Notes: generated by a model from the sequence alone, not told the origin. A stretch of DNA of 64,000 bases from Cephalotus follicularis (GCA_001972305.1 BDDD01003319.1:19369-83368); one strand, 5' to 3'. Positions 10,700 to 22,522 are shown, counted from the first letter of the stretch. Made by a program: numbers and translations.

Positions 10700-12092
10700 A
10701 GATTGACAAGTATGAGTAGGCTAGATGAAAGAAGATTTATACAGAAAAGGATGGTAAAACAATATATTAAATCATGTTATATAAAATTGGTTAATCCTAG
10801 TAGAGGAGGAAATGATCCAAAAATTGATGCTCTTAGAAAAGAATTATGAGTAATCAATGATACATCATTAGCTTTTGATGATAGTACTTTTGCAAACTTG
10901 GTAAAATTGCAAATCAAAGTATATCAACCTAGTTATTCTCATAAGCCACAAAAGGAATTTGTGCCTAGGTATAACAAGTTAGAACCCATCAATAACAACA
11001 GAGTTTTCTTAACAGTCGGAAGTGAGAGAAAAGTCTCTCATAGAATCAATGAGTGGGCAACAGAAGTTAGGTTTGTAGTAAAGGCTAATAAGTTTGATAA
11101 CAAAGCAACATATGAATTTTGTGCAGCACCCCTAAAAGGCAATACTATTAGGTTTTGGAGAGAAATTTCTAGACATTCTTGTGTGATACAAGAAATTGAT
11201 AGAGTAATTACTATTGAAGTTATGTTACCTATTATGGGAGATCAACTTAAAAGAGAATTTATAGGTTTTTGAATAACTAGGAAGATGCTAAATGAATAAA
11301 GTACTATAATGGCTTTGGTAAAATTGTAAATTTGTGATATATGTTATTTTGATAAGTTTTCCAATAAATTGCAAATATATTATTATTATTTGGAAGGCAT
11401 AGATCAGATTAACATGCATAAATGGTTGTTTCACAAGCTACCTAATAGATGACTAGAAATAGCTGAAAAAACTTTTCATTTGTTGTTAGATAGTAATAAA
11501 GTGGTCGACCGCTTAGGTGGAAGAATTAAAGCAGTGAGATATGCACATCGTAAAGCTTGTTCAAATAAGCAGGTACAAGAAGTTAAAAGAATGTCTTTGC
11601 TCAATAAAGAGTGTTGTGGAGGTTTATGTTTTGTATTAGGAAGATATGGATGCAGCTTTAGGTCGTAATCTGAAAGACAGAGCAAAAAATGTTGTAAGTC
11701 TTCTAAGAAAAAATCCAAACAAATTTACTAAACATAGATTTAAGGGAAGAAAATTTGTTGGTTACAAAAAGAGACCCTTAAAACGGTTTGATTCACGTTT
11801 TAAAAAATACCTCGAGTAAAGAGAGTGATTAGAAAAAGATTTACCACGGATAAAGAAATCATAGATAATTTTATAAAAAATATGGTTATTCTCTTGAGTG
11901 TCCTAAAGGTAAAAATTTAGGTCAATGTTGTTGTTGAATTTGTGGTAATAAAAATCATAAAGCAAATAGATGTCTACAAACACAACAAAAGAGAGAATCA
12001 CTTCGAAATCTTTTTGTAAAATTAGGAGAGGTAGTGTATGAACCCGCTCTTACAGAAGATTTGTTTTTAGATGAAGAGTCAGTCTATAGTAT
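10700..12092 (+). pseudogene. Endogenous pararetrovirus-like fragment, capsid part (degenerate)
   Basis: Broken frames on the plus strand resemble the capsid region of plant Caulimoviridae: a domain with LGGRIKAVRY followed by a Cys-rich stretch and YGC (about 11480-11660), a run of basic residues (11700-11870), and a CX2CX4HX4C zinc knuckle (about 11925-11975), then an acidic tail. Stops and frameshifts occur throughout, including one inside the knuckle, so this is an inactive old copy. The acidic tail is cut at 12092 by the LARD insertion and continues after 18344. Assignment is by motif order and composition. A decayed retrotransposon gag is the main alternative. Confidence 0.5.
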
Positions 12093-14441
12093 TGTCACGC
12101 CCGGACCCAGCCCCGCTAGAATCCGTCGTGCCCGCTACGAGGCCAAGCCTTCCAACAGAGACTCACCTCGTAGGTTCAGCAGAACAGAGTTTCAGAAAAG
12201 CATTTTAAAACAGAAAGTTCTTCAAAACAGAAAGAAAACAGGAAAGTTTCTTGAAAAACTTGAAAATAATTCTAACTCTTAAAATTTTACGAAAATCGGG
12301 CATGTAGTATTCGTTTATAGGACTATGCCCCCTGTAAAGAAAAACACAGTTTTATAAATCACACTCCCGAAGGAGGAAACAGTTTGAAATGGGGCTCAGC
12401 TGTTTTAAACAAAACCAAAACAGTTATATAAAACCATAAGAAATGTAGAATTTAAAATGTTTATGCAATGATGCTATGCATGTGTTGACCCTCGTAGCAT
12501 GTCTTTTATGGTCTCACCTCAGCAGACAGACAGACTCCAGCTGACAGAGCGCAGCAGACTAACCTGTCAGAACTAAAAACAGAAAACAGAGGAGATGGTT
12601 AGTCCACAGGACTAGTGAGATGAAACAAAAAGACTCAGTAGAGTATTTGCATCGCAATATAAAAAAGTCTATACATAAACGATATAAAAGTATAAAACAA
12701 TTGAAACAGAATAAAAATCCAGAATCTGTTTTATAAACAGATTTAAAACCACTTAAACAGATTTATACATCCAAAAACTGATACATAAACAGATTATAAA
12801 ACAAAAGTTAACAGAATCAGCAGAAAGTCAGATTCTTTTCTCAAAACAGATTCACTTCCTCAGAATCTCAGATATATATATAGTATTTAACAAAGTTTAA
12901 ACATAGTAAACATATAAAGATGCAATGGGTCTACAAGGTAAGGTTGACGCCTGGGCCCCGTCGGGCCGAACGTCCAGCAGAACAGAAGGGCAATGATACC
13001 GTCGTATCAAAGCATCCGAACAGAAAGTCTACCGTGTAGACAATGCCTCTCATGGGCAACAAATGCATAAGTAATACAATACCTAGACCCCAGAGCATCA
13101 AGATATATTTAAACCGATTTCAGAAACACAGAATACAGAATCTCAGATTTTCTCAAAACAGACTTCAAACAGATTTAAACAGATACAGAGATCGGTAGAG
13201 CCATTAAAACAGATTTAAACAGATCCAGAAATCGTTTTCTTATCAAATACAGATATAATCGAAAATAGCGACATATTATGACTACCATCTTGCGATCGTT
13301 TGTAAACATTTAAAGAAAGTTTCAGATATTAAAACCCAAATAGTTTTCAGAATATGAACAAAAACTCAAGTTCATTCAGATACAGAAACAAAATAAGCGA
13401 ACACGCTACATTCAAAACATTAAAAGTACTTCAGAGGAAAAAGGTTAAAGAAAGCGTTCCACTCACAGTACAGACGAGCGAGTCCCTCGACTGGTCGCCT
13501 CCATGGCCGACCTCAACGGCAGGATCGTCGAAAGCTGACGGAACGGAGCACGGAGTCAGAATCTCGCAGCGGAACTGGAACGGATCACATCACTGCGGAG
13601 AACGGAGTGGGAAAACTGTCTGAAATTTCTCGCCGGAGGGTCGTCGGTGCGTGGGACCACGCGCCACCGCTGGCCGGCGCGTGACAACCACGCGCGTCGC
13701 CGGTCAGATGCAGAGGGCGCATCTGGAGCGCTGGAAGCCGGGGAGCACGGATCTGAGGCGCGTTGGGTCTGGCGCCGCGCGTATGGCCAGAACGGCCGCA
13801 ACGCCAGGAGTCCAAATCTGGGCTCGCCTTGCCGTGACGACCATCGGAGACGTCGGAACGAAGGAAAACAGTGGTCGGGAGAGAGAAGCTCGTCGGGAGC
13901 TCACGGCGCGGTTGCCGGTGCAGGGGAGGGGTCCGGTGTGATCGGGAGGTGACGGCGGTTTCGTTGGTACCTTCGTCGGCGTCAGATCGTCATTGACGCC
14001 GACGGCAGAAGGCTGCCAGCAGAGAGAGATGGGAGAGAGGAGAGAGAGAGCGGGAGAGATGGGAGAGAGAGCAGGAGAGATGAGAGAGAGGCATAAAATG
14101 AGCCAAAAAAATGGCATTTCTCATATATATTCAACCCAAAACGGACTGGGTTTTTGCCCAGAATTTAACCGTTACGGACAGAAATTGGATGTTTAGGACA
14201 TACCACTTGGCCTATTTTTCGAAATCAGCAGCAGTTTCAGAAAAACATCATTAAATTTTTTCAGCAAATAAAACTTAGTTATTATGCGAAAAACCATCAT
14301 AATGAAATCGAAATGGTAAAAATTTATAAATGTCGTGATGCATATGTAACAATTGTCAGAAAAATAGACTAACAGACATACAGATAGACAGAAGCCCCGT
14401 AGGCTCACAGACACAGACCGTACAAGGACACGGATGTCACA
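12093..14441 (-). repeat. 3' LTR of the LARD (2349 bp)
   Basis: It is nearly identical to the copy at 15940-18339. One segment around 13780-13800 lacks bases present in the partner, and about 32 bp near 13930-13960 are extra here. It contains A/C-rich sequence full of AACAGA words, a GC-rich block (about 13480-14000), a GAGA-rich microsatellite (14017-14091) and a TATA-like box on the minus strand (14122-14131). Confidence 0.92.
14122..14131 (-). promoter_or_regulatory. TATA-like box in the LARD LTR
   Basis: The minus strand reads TATATATGAG in both LTR copies (the second at about 18020-18029), upstream in transcript sense of the GAGA/CT-rich tract. It is the best promoter candidate in the LTR. 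There is no evidence of use. Confidence 0.4.
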
Positions 14442-15939
14442 AACATATCCCCCTTAACAGAATTTCGTCCTCGAAATTCGCAGAACTCCTAAGGTTGACA
14501 AAACAGAAGATCGAACTCATAGTAACTTTTCCACAATACAGAAATCAGATCACCAAAAAAACTTTCGACACTCGCTTCTATACACATCAAAACCATTTAT
14601 ACATCACTATCAGATTTTGACACCAGAACCAGAAAAGTTTTTCTCCAAGCATGATCCACAAGGTATCTTAACTCGCAAGATTTATCAATCAGAAACCTCA
14701 AGTTCATCCTATAAACAGATCGCATCAAAACTTTAAGTCACGGATACAGATCCTTAACAGACATTTGATCAGAAATATTATACTATAATCCTCAACATTA
14801 CCAGATTCATAACCAGACAGAAACCGCAGAACACTTATAACAACTTGCTCTCATCAAGAGAATTATATCACTAGAACTCGTAGCATTTCCATCATCTAGG
14901 AACTTCAATTCAACATAAAAATTCAATCATATCAAAACTTTAAACAGATACTAAAGATCTTTAACAGTCATCAAATCAGTAGAACTCATATTACAATCAT
15001 CGATATCACATAGGCATATCGAGAACCCTACGAACATATTACTACTTTACAGATCCTCATTTCCTATCATCAAGCCTCCCATATAACTTGCAGAGGTTAA
15101 AACTAAAGTCATCAAAATGCAACTTAAGTCTAATCAGATCATATAAGCAACCATTAACTTAAATCAAAACAAGTCAGAAGAGTCTGCAAACAAAGCATTC
15201 TTATAGACCTCAAGGCCATGATACACATTTCATACCCTAATCATGTAGTGAACCATCAAGCAGAAAGATTGAATCTCGAACTTCAATTTAACCTTATTCA
15301 AATGACAATACTCATTATATCAAAAGACGTTTATCAACGGACTCCATATTATAACTTCTCGTACCACGATTTATAAAAGATACACGGTCATAAAACTTTC
15401 CAGAATGATGGATCAATCGCATCAACTACTCAACATTTACTACACAACAGAGCATCATATTCCTCAGAATCTATTAACTCCCAAACATATCCCCCTTAAC
15501 AGGGAACTCCATCAGACAGAGTATCAGACACCGATAAAAACCTCATCAGAAACTTAATCATAATTCCACAAAACAGATAAACATATTAAACTCGAACCTT
15601 AAAATTTCAGAATTGAAAAACTCTATCTTTATAATCTCAGATATAACCAGTATCCTCAGCAACAGAATCAGACCTCAATACATCAGCAGACATTTCAGAT
15701 CTACCATATCAGAACAGGCTAGCAACAAACTCTGTTGCGACAGAGAAATCCAGAGCAGAAATCTCAGACCTCAGAACATTTGGGTCGAGCCCAAACTCAA
15801 ACTCTACCACAAGATGATTCATCGATCACAAGGCATGCTACCCACACTTATACCAGAACTCAGAATGAATGCCTACCAGAAATACATGAGATGCAGATGA
15901 GTCTAGAGAATCTGAAAACCAAAATTTCTGATACCAAAC
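14442..15939 (-). other. LARD internal region, noncoding
   Basis: This 1498-bp interior has the primer site at its right edge and the purine tract at its left edge. Its ORFs are short and in no known family. It shares the AACAGA/CAGAA-rich composition of the LTRs. No gag zinc knuckle, protease DSG/DTG, polymerase YxDD or integrase motif was found in any frame. Confidence 0.8.
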
Positions 15940-18339
15940 TGTCACGCCTGGACCCAGCCCCGCTGGAATCCGTCGTGCCCGCTACGAGGTCAAGCCTTCC
16001 AACAGAGACTCACCTCGTAGGTTCAGCAGAACAGAGTTTCAGAAAAGCATTTTAAAACAGAAAGTTCTTCAAAACAGAAAGAAAATAGGAAAGTTTCTTG
16101 AAAAACTTGAAAATAATTCTAACTCTTAAAATTTTACGAAAATCGGGCATGTAGTATTCGTTTATAGGACTATGCCCCCTGTAAAGAAAAACACAGTTTT
16201 ATAAATCACACACCCGAAGGAGGAAACAGTTTGAAATGGGCTCAGCCCTTTTAAACAAAACCAAAACAATTATATAAAAACCATAAGAAATGTAGAATTT
16301 AAAATGTTTATGCAATGATGCTATGCATGTGTTGACCCTGGTAGCATGTCCTTTATGGTCTCACCTCAGTAGACAGACAGACTCCAGCTGACAGAGCGCA
16401 GCAGACTAACCTGTCAGAACTAAAAAAAGAAAACAAAGGAGAGGGTTAGTCCACAGGACTAGTGAGATGAAACAAAAAGACTCAGTAGAGTATTTGCATC
16501 GCAATATAAAAAAGTCTATACAGAAACGATATAAAAGTATAAAACAATTGAAACAGAATAAAAATCCAAAATCTATTTTATAAACAGATTTAAAACCACT
16601 TAAACAGATTTATACATCCAAAAACAGATACATAAACAGATTATAAAACAAAAGTTAACAGAATCAGCAGAAAGTCAGATTCTTTTCTCAAAACAGATTC
16701 ACTTCCTCAGAATCTCAGATATATATATAGTATTTAACAAAGTTTAAACATAGTAAACATATAAAGATGCAATGGGTCTACAAGGTAAGGTTGACGCCTG
16801 GGCCCCGTCGGGCCGAACGTCCAGCAGAACAGAAGGGCAATGATACCGTCGTATCAAAGCATCCGAACAGAAAGTCTACCGTGTAGACAATGCCTCTCAT
16901 GGGCAACAAATGCATAAGTAATACAATACCTAGACCCCAGAGCATCAAGATATATTTAAACCGATTTCAGAAACACAGAATACAGAATCTCAGATTTTCT
17001 CAAAACAGACTTCAAACAGATTTAAACAGATACAGAGATCGGTAGAGCCATTAAAACAGATTTAAACAGATCCAGAAATCGTTTTCTTATCAAATACAGA
17101 TATAATAGAAAATAGCGTCATAATATGACTACCATCTTGCGAGCGTTTGTAAACATTTAAAAGAAAGTTCCAGATATTAAAACCTAAACAGTTTTCAGAA
17201 TATGAACGAAAACTCAAGTTCATTCAGATACAGAAACAAAATAAGAGAACACGCTACATTCAAAACATTAAAAGTACTTCAGATGAAAAAGGTTAAAGAA
17301 AGCGTTCCACTCACAGTACAGACGAGCGAGTCCCTCGACTGGTCGCCTCCATGGCCGACCTCAACGGCAGGGTCGTCGAAAGCTGACAGAACGGAGCACG
17401 GAGTCAGAATCTCGCAGCGGAACTGGAACGGATCACATCACCGCGGAGAACGGAGTCGAAAAATTGTCCGAAATTTCTCGTCGGAGGGTCGCCGGCGTGT
17501 GGACCCATGCGCCGCCGCCGACGGGCGCGTGACAGGCACGCGCGTCGCCGGTCAGCTACAGAGGGCGCATCTGGAGCGCTGGAAGTCGGGGAGCACGGAT
17601 CTGAGGCGCGTAGGGTCTGGCGCTGCCGCGTTTGGCCGGAACGGTCGGGTTGACCGTGGCTGCCTTCACCGGCGATCAGCGCTGCCGACGTCGTCACGGG
17701 TCGGGGCCGGAACCGTTCGAACGACCGCAACGCCAGGAGTCCAAATCTGGGCTCGCCTTGCCGTGGCAACTACCGGAGACGCCGGAACGAAGGAAAACAG
17801 TGGCCGGGAGAGAGAAGCTCGTCGGGCGCTCACGGCGCGGTTGCCGGTGACGGCGGTTCCGTTGGTACCTTCGCTGGCGTCAGATCGGCACTGACGCCGA
17901 TGGCAGAAGGCTGCCAGCAGAGAGAGACGGGAGAGAGGAGAGAGAGAGCAGGAGAGATGGGAGAGAGAGTAGGAGAGATGAGAGAGAGGCATAAAATGAG
18001 CCAAAAAAATGGCATTTCTCATATATATTCAACCCAAAACGGACTGGGTTTTTGCCCAGAATTTAACCGTTACGGACAGAAATTGGATGTTTAGGACATA
18101 CCACTTGGCCTATTTTCCAAAATCAGCAGCAGTTTCAGAAAAACAACATTAAATTTTTTCAGCAGATAAAACTTAGTTATTACGCGGAAAACCATCATAA
18201 TGAAATCGAAATGGTAAAAATTTATAAATGCCGTGATGCATATGTAACAATTGTCAGAAAAACAGACTAACAGACAGACAGATAGACAGAAGCCTCGTAG
18301 GCTCACAGACACAGACCGTACAAGGACACGGATGTCACA
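15940..18339 (-). repeat. 5' LTR of the LARD (2400 bp)
   Basis: Partner of the copy at 12093-14441. It carries an extra GC-rich stretch at about 17630-17735. A GAGA-rich microsatellite lies at about 17920-17990 and the TATA-like box at 18020-18029. Apparent ORFs across the GC-rich block, for example 17202-17894, differ in frame and length between the two LTRs and are not credible proteins. Confidence 0.92.
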
Positions 18340-18344
18340 AGTAT

Positions 18345-19150
18345 AGAGTCTAAATATTTGTTTGAGTATGAAGAATATGAGGATTATGACATTGATAGAA
18401 ATGATGACCCATTAGAAATTTTCATGATGAATACTACAAGTGTTAGCACATCAAACAAGACTCTAGTAAGTCTAGATGAGACAACATCCAGTAGTCTAGT
18501 CCATGAGAATTTGGTCTGTGATGATCTATCTAGCTTTATGTTAGAATGGAAGTTACCCAAGTTGATCCATCAGAAGTTTAACCTTCTCGAATATGGAACT
18601 TCAAAAGTACATGAGTAATATTTTGTAGTGAAGAGACAACTAGGGTTAGTTCCACAGAAATGAAAACCTTATATAGTCCTTTATTGGATATTAAACAACT
18701 CCAAAAAATTAGGATAACTAATAAAAAGAAGGACCTTAGAAATATTCATTATGGAATGATTCAAGTAAACTTAGTACCTATGTTTGATGAAAGTATAGAT
18801 AGCTCATCTTTCGTAGCAGAGATTGATAAACATTTTTTTGGAGATGACACTCAAGAAAGCACTATGGTTTTAGATGACCAGGTACTAGCTAACGAATGGT
18901 TAGATATCACAAATATGATATATCAACAAAGATCCAGGGCAGTTCAAGACATTCTTAGTATTATTGGTAAAAATACTCCAATTGATACTAAGAAAAGTGT
19001 TTTCCTATAAAGAGGTAAACCTTAGTGTATACATTCCAATTACTTTTCGGTGTACAAATAACTACGAATATACTTTAGATGCCTTGGATGATACAGGATC
19101 TACAGTTAGTAGTGCAAGATCTAATGCATTATCAGATGATGCTAAGAGGT
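18345..19150 (+). pseudogene. Pararetrovirus-like fragment continued (capsid tail to protease)
   Basis: This continues the fragment interrupted at 12092. An acidic segment (18358-18618) is followed by a stretch with NIHYGMIQV (18660-19010), faintly like a 30K movement-protein strand, and then a short frame with DDTGSTVS (about 19090-19115) that fits an aspartic protease active site. Stops separate the pieces. The sequence gives way near 19150 to a copia element. Only family-level resemblance supports this call, and the protease motif alone could belong to any retroelement. Confidence 0.4.
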
Positions 19151-19154
19151 TTTT

Positions 19155-20139
19155 CAATCAAGTTTAAAGATGGTGTATGTAAAATTAAAAAATCTGGGAG
19201 GTCTATTATTAAAATCCACATGACTGAAAATTAAATATTTCCTCTTGAGATGTCATGCTTTGATGTCAATTTGCATTGGCTATTGTTCTCTATGATAATT
19301 TTAGGCTTTGGCATTTGGGGTATGGACACTTGTATTTTCATGGCATGAAATTGTTGAGTAAAAAAATATATGGTTGTTGTGCAGCCATCTATTACTGTTA
19401 TTGATGATGTCTGCGAAGGATGTATTTATGGAAAGCAACATTGCTCACCCTTTCAAGTTGGAAAAGCTTGGAGGGACAAAATGCCTTTGGAATTGGTTCG
19501 CGCTGACATTTGTCGACCAATGCAAACATTATCCTTGAACAAGAGTAAATATTTACTATTATTTACTAACAATTTTTCCCTCATGAGTTGGGTGTTTTTG
19601 CTTATTCAGAAATCAGAGGCATTTGAAAGATTTAAGGAATTCAAAGCCTTTGCATATAAGCAAAGTGGTTGCGTTATCAAGACTCTTATAACAGACAGAG
19701 GGGGAGAGTCCTTTTGCAAGGAGAATGGCATCCAAAGGCAACTGACAGTAAGGAACACTCCCGAATAGAATGGCGTGGCCGAAAGAAAGAATTGATCAGT
19801 TGTGGAGATGGCACGAAAGCTTCCAAATGATTTCTGGGTTGAGGCAATATCAACATCAGTCCATCTTCTCAACATCCCTTCGACAAAGACAGGAAATGAC
19901 AAATTATGAAGCCTTGTGGAAAAGTAAGCCCAATGTAAGTAGTTTAAAATTTTTTGACAACATTGCTTATGCCTTAATTGATTCTAGTAATCGTGCTAAG
20001 CTGGATAAGAATAGTGACAAATGTATTTTTGTTGGGTATTGGGATGAAACAAAAGGTTATCGCTTGTATAATCCTATCACCAAAAAGCTAGTCATTCGTT
20101 GCGATGTTATTTTTGACGAAAACAATGATTGGCAATAGA
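19155..20139 (+). pseudogene. copia integrase region, broken
   Basis: It opens with the pre-integrase linker, and a WHL.YGHL-type histidine motif lies near 19310-19345. The zinc-binding cysteines follow in DVCEGCIYGKQHCSPF (19370-19768). The catalytic core includes ITDRGGESF, and the frame breaks in the N-G-V-A-E-R-K-N region near 19768. The next frame (19770-20138) holds the post-core region with YALIDSSNRAKLDKNSDKC. The parts and order are typical of plant copia. Stops rule out function. Confidence 0.8.
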
Positions 20140-20329
20140 ATGCTGATAAAATCAAAACCTCCCCCTTGTAGAGGATACAACACCTTAAACACATACATTC
20201 TAGCAACTCAATCTTCTTCAACAGATTCGAGCAGCAGTGATGACTCTTCAGATAGTGAAACTCCACCAACAAAATTTTAGTCTTTGGATGAAATTTATGA
20301 ATCCACCTATGCTTTTATGGTTGTAGAAT

Positions 20330-21320
20330 CTATTAGTTATGATGAAGCTGGTTGAAAAGAGAGGTGGGAGAAGTGCCATGAATGAAGAAATGACAGCCAT
20401 TGAAAAGAACAACACTTGGGAGCTTGTGGACTTGCCGCTTGGAAAAGACTCCATTGCTGTAAAACGGGTTTACAGGTTGAAGCATCAGGTTGATGCAAGT
20501 GTGTAGAAATATAAAGCAATGTTGGTCATCAAAGGGTATGTTCAAAAGTATGGAGTTGATTATTTTGAAACAAACTTTTCTCTTGTTGCTAGACTTGAAA
20601 CTATTAGAATGATCTTGATATTAGGAGCTCAAATGAAATGGAGTATTTTCTAGTTTGACGTTAAATATGCATTTTTGAATGGTACTTTGAATGAAGAAGT
20701 GTAGGTAGATCAGCTGCAGGGATTTGAAATTAGTGGCAAAGAGAAGAAAGTCTATAAGCTGAAGAATTCGTTTTACGGTCTTAAGAAACCACCGAGAGCA
20801 TGGTATGGTAGACTTGACTCTGACCTTCTTAAGAATGTCTTTCTTTGCAGTGAAAGTGAGCCTACCTTGTATGTAGTGAAAGGTATTGATGTGCTTATTG
20901 TTTGCATTTATGTGGATTATATTGTATACACGGGTTCTTCTAATATTCTTATAAGAAAATTCAAACAAAGCATGATGCATAAGTTTGATATGTCAGATTT
21001 GGGATTGTTGCATTACTTTCTTAGTCTTTAAATTGAGCAGACAACTGATGATATTTTTGTTTCTCAAGAAAAGTATGATTTAAAATTGCTTGAGAAGTTT
21101 TATATGTAGAATTGTAAGGTGGCTTCTACTCCCATGAATACTAATGAAAAGCTGATTATGGATGATGGAACAACAAAGGCTAATGATAAGCGATTCAGAA
21201 GTATTGTTGGTGGATTGATGTATTTAACAAATACTTGTCCACATTTTATGTTTCATGTTAGCCTAGTCTCAAGATTCATGCACAATTCTACAAAGCATCA
21301 TCTAGGAGCGGCCAAATGAA
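20330..21320 (+). pseudogene. copia reverse transcriptase, broken
   Basis: Fragments in shifting frames match copia reverse transcriptase: EEMTAIEKNNTWELVDLP-like sequence near 20385-20440, a Y-V-D-Y version of the catalytic YVDD near 20910, and MASTPMNTNEKL (21119). The change in the YxDD box and many stops mark it as dead. Confidence 0.75.
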
Positions 21321-21640
21321 TTCTTCAATACATTCGAGAAACCAACAACTGGATTTGTTATAAGTCAATTTCTAATTAACTCTCAATTTATTGGTTTTAT
21401 CTACAAATTGAGAGTTAATTAGAAACTGACTTATAACAAATCCAGATGTTGGTTTCTCGGATGTATTGAAGAATTCATTTGGCCGCTACAAGATGATGCT
21501 TTGTAGAATTGTGCATGAATCTTGAGACTAAGCTGACATGAAACAGAAAATGTGGACAAGTATCTGTTAAATACATCCGAGAAACCAACAACTGGATTTG
21601 TTATAAGTCAGTTTCTAATTAACTCTCAATTTGTTGGTTT
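21221..21640. repeat. Plus/minus/plus triplication inside the copia element
   Basis: About 170 bp (21221-21389) is repeated in inverted form at 21403-21573 after a loop of about 13 bp. The first part of that inverted copy's complement, matching 21328-21399, appears again in direct orientation at 21571-21640. The arms differ by a few scattered substitutions. The arrangement splits the polymerase from the RNase H. Confidence 0.9.
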
Positions 21641-22121
21641 TACCGACAATAACTGCGTTGGTTGTGTAGATGACAGGAAAAGCACAAGCGGCTATGTTTT
21701 TAATCTTGGCTTGGGTGCTATTTCATGGAGTTCAAACAAACAAGCTACTAGTGTGTTATCATCATCCGAAGCAGAGCGCATGGCTGCATCAGCTATTGCA
21801 TGTCAAGCTGTCTAGATGGGAAGAATTATTACAAACTTGAAGCAAGATCAGCATCAATCCACAAAGATTTATTGTGACAACAAGGCAATGATCTTAATGA
21901 CCAAGAACCCTGTTTTCCATGGAAGGACCAAATACATAGAGCTTCGTCACCATTATTATATTAGAGATGTTGTTGAAGGTTTGATTTTGATGAAGTATTG
22001 TCTAATGAATGAACAAGTTTATGATGGCTTCACTAAAGCACTCTCTTATTCAAAGTTTGTGAAATTCAGAGTTATTATTGGTGTATCCAGATTTGCATCA
22101 AATGGGAGTATTGAAGTGTGA
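21571..22121 (+). pseudogene. copia RNase H, broken
   Basis: Family motifs are clear: FTDNNCVGCVDDRKSTSGY, ISWSSNKQ, LSSSEAERMA, and YCDNKAMILMTKNP, which is the usual IYCDN box. A stop at about 21815 splits the domain into two in-frame halves. It degrades RNA in RNA-DNA hybrids in an intact element. Here its 5' edge is the rearranged third copy. Confidence 0.82.
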
Positions 22122-22471
22122 TGCATGTTCTCCTTATGCTTAGCAATAGTTGAATGAGTTAACTAGTTACTAAGTCAGTTAGCCAAATGAAAGAGTCATG
22201 TTATGTCAAGTAAGTTAGTGGAGTCATGTTCTATTTGTTAGTGGTCATTGAGTTGACATAAGAAGTGGAAACTACTTCCACAAGTGTAGGCCGTTAGTTA
22301 TATTTCCTCTTCTTTAAATAGCTTGTGATGTGTCTTTGCTATGTACTCCATTTTTGCAATTCTCATATCAGTTAAGAAAAACAAGTCTTTCCCATATATT
22401 TCTCTTGTCATTTTATTATATTCTGCATATATACAAAAGCTCTGTTTTCTACAATAAACCAGTTTCCAATA
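22109..22471 (+). repeat. Putative 3' LTR of the truncated copia element
   Basis: It follows an A/G-rich tract (AAATGGGAG) at the end of the RNase H and has ends TATTG...CAATA. It contains a TATA-like TTTAAATAG at 22313-22321. The boundaries are inferred from symmetry because the 5' LTR is missing. A 28-bp unit (AATGCGGTGAAGGAAGC) is repeated twice at about 22467-22522, across the junction with the LINE. Confidence 0.55.
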
Positions 22472-22522
22472 ATGCGGTGAAGGAAGCTTCCAAGCAATAA
22501 TGCGGTGAAGGAAGCTTCCAAG

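Larger units (their letters stand above)
12088..18344 (-). mobile_element. Large retrotransposon derivative (LARD), 6247 bp, no gag or pol
   Basis: Two long direct repeats beginning TGTCACGCC and ending GGATGTCACA (12093-14441 and 15940-18339) flank a 1498-bp internal region with no recognisable coding sequence. The target duplication agtat is perfect (12088-12092 and 18340-18344). Orientation is minus: the primer site TTTGGTATCAGAAA (iMet type) adjoins the LTR at 15940, and the purine tract AAGGGGGATATG adjoins the LTR at 14441. Long LTRs, intact priming signals and an empty interior are the defining features of a LARD, which depends on another element for its enzymes. It inserted into the pararetrovirus-like fragment. 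Confidence 0.92.
19155..22471 (+). mobile_element. 5'-truncated Ty1/copia element with 3' LTR
   Basis: On the plus strand the remains run from the gag-pre-integrase linker (about 19155) through integrase, reverse transcriptase and RNase H to a 3' LTR. The 5' LTR, gag and most of the protease are absent. In-frame stops and a local rearrangement at 21221-21640 show it is inactive. It abuts the pararetrovirus-like fragment on the left and a LINE on the right. Confidence 0.85.

Noticed and set aside
13704..14117. 137-codon minus-strand ORF with LSPISPALSLLSPISL, resembling a low-complexity or secreted protein
   Set aside because: It is a translation of the GAGA/CT microsatellite inside the LTR, and the partner copy reads differently.
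17202..17894. 230-codon ORF in the right LARD LTR and its shorter counterpart at 13354-13623
   Set aside because: The frame and length differ between the two LTR copies, it lies in the GC-rich LTR block where chance ORFs are common, and it matches no known protein type.
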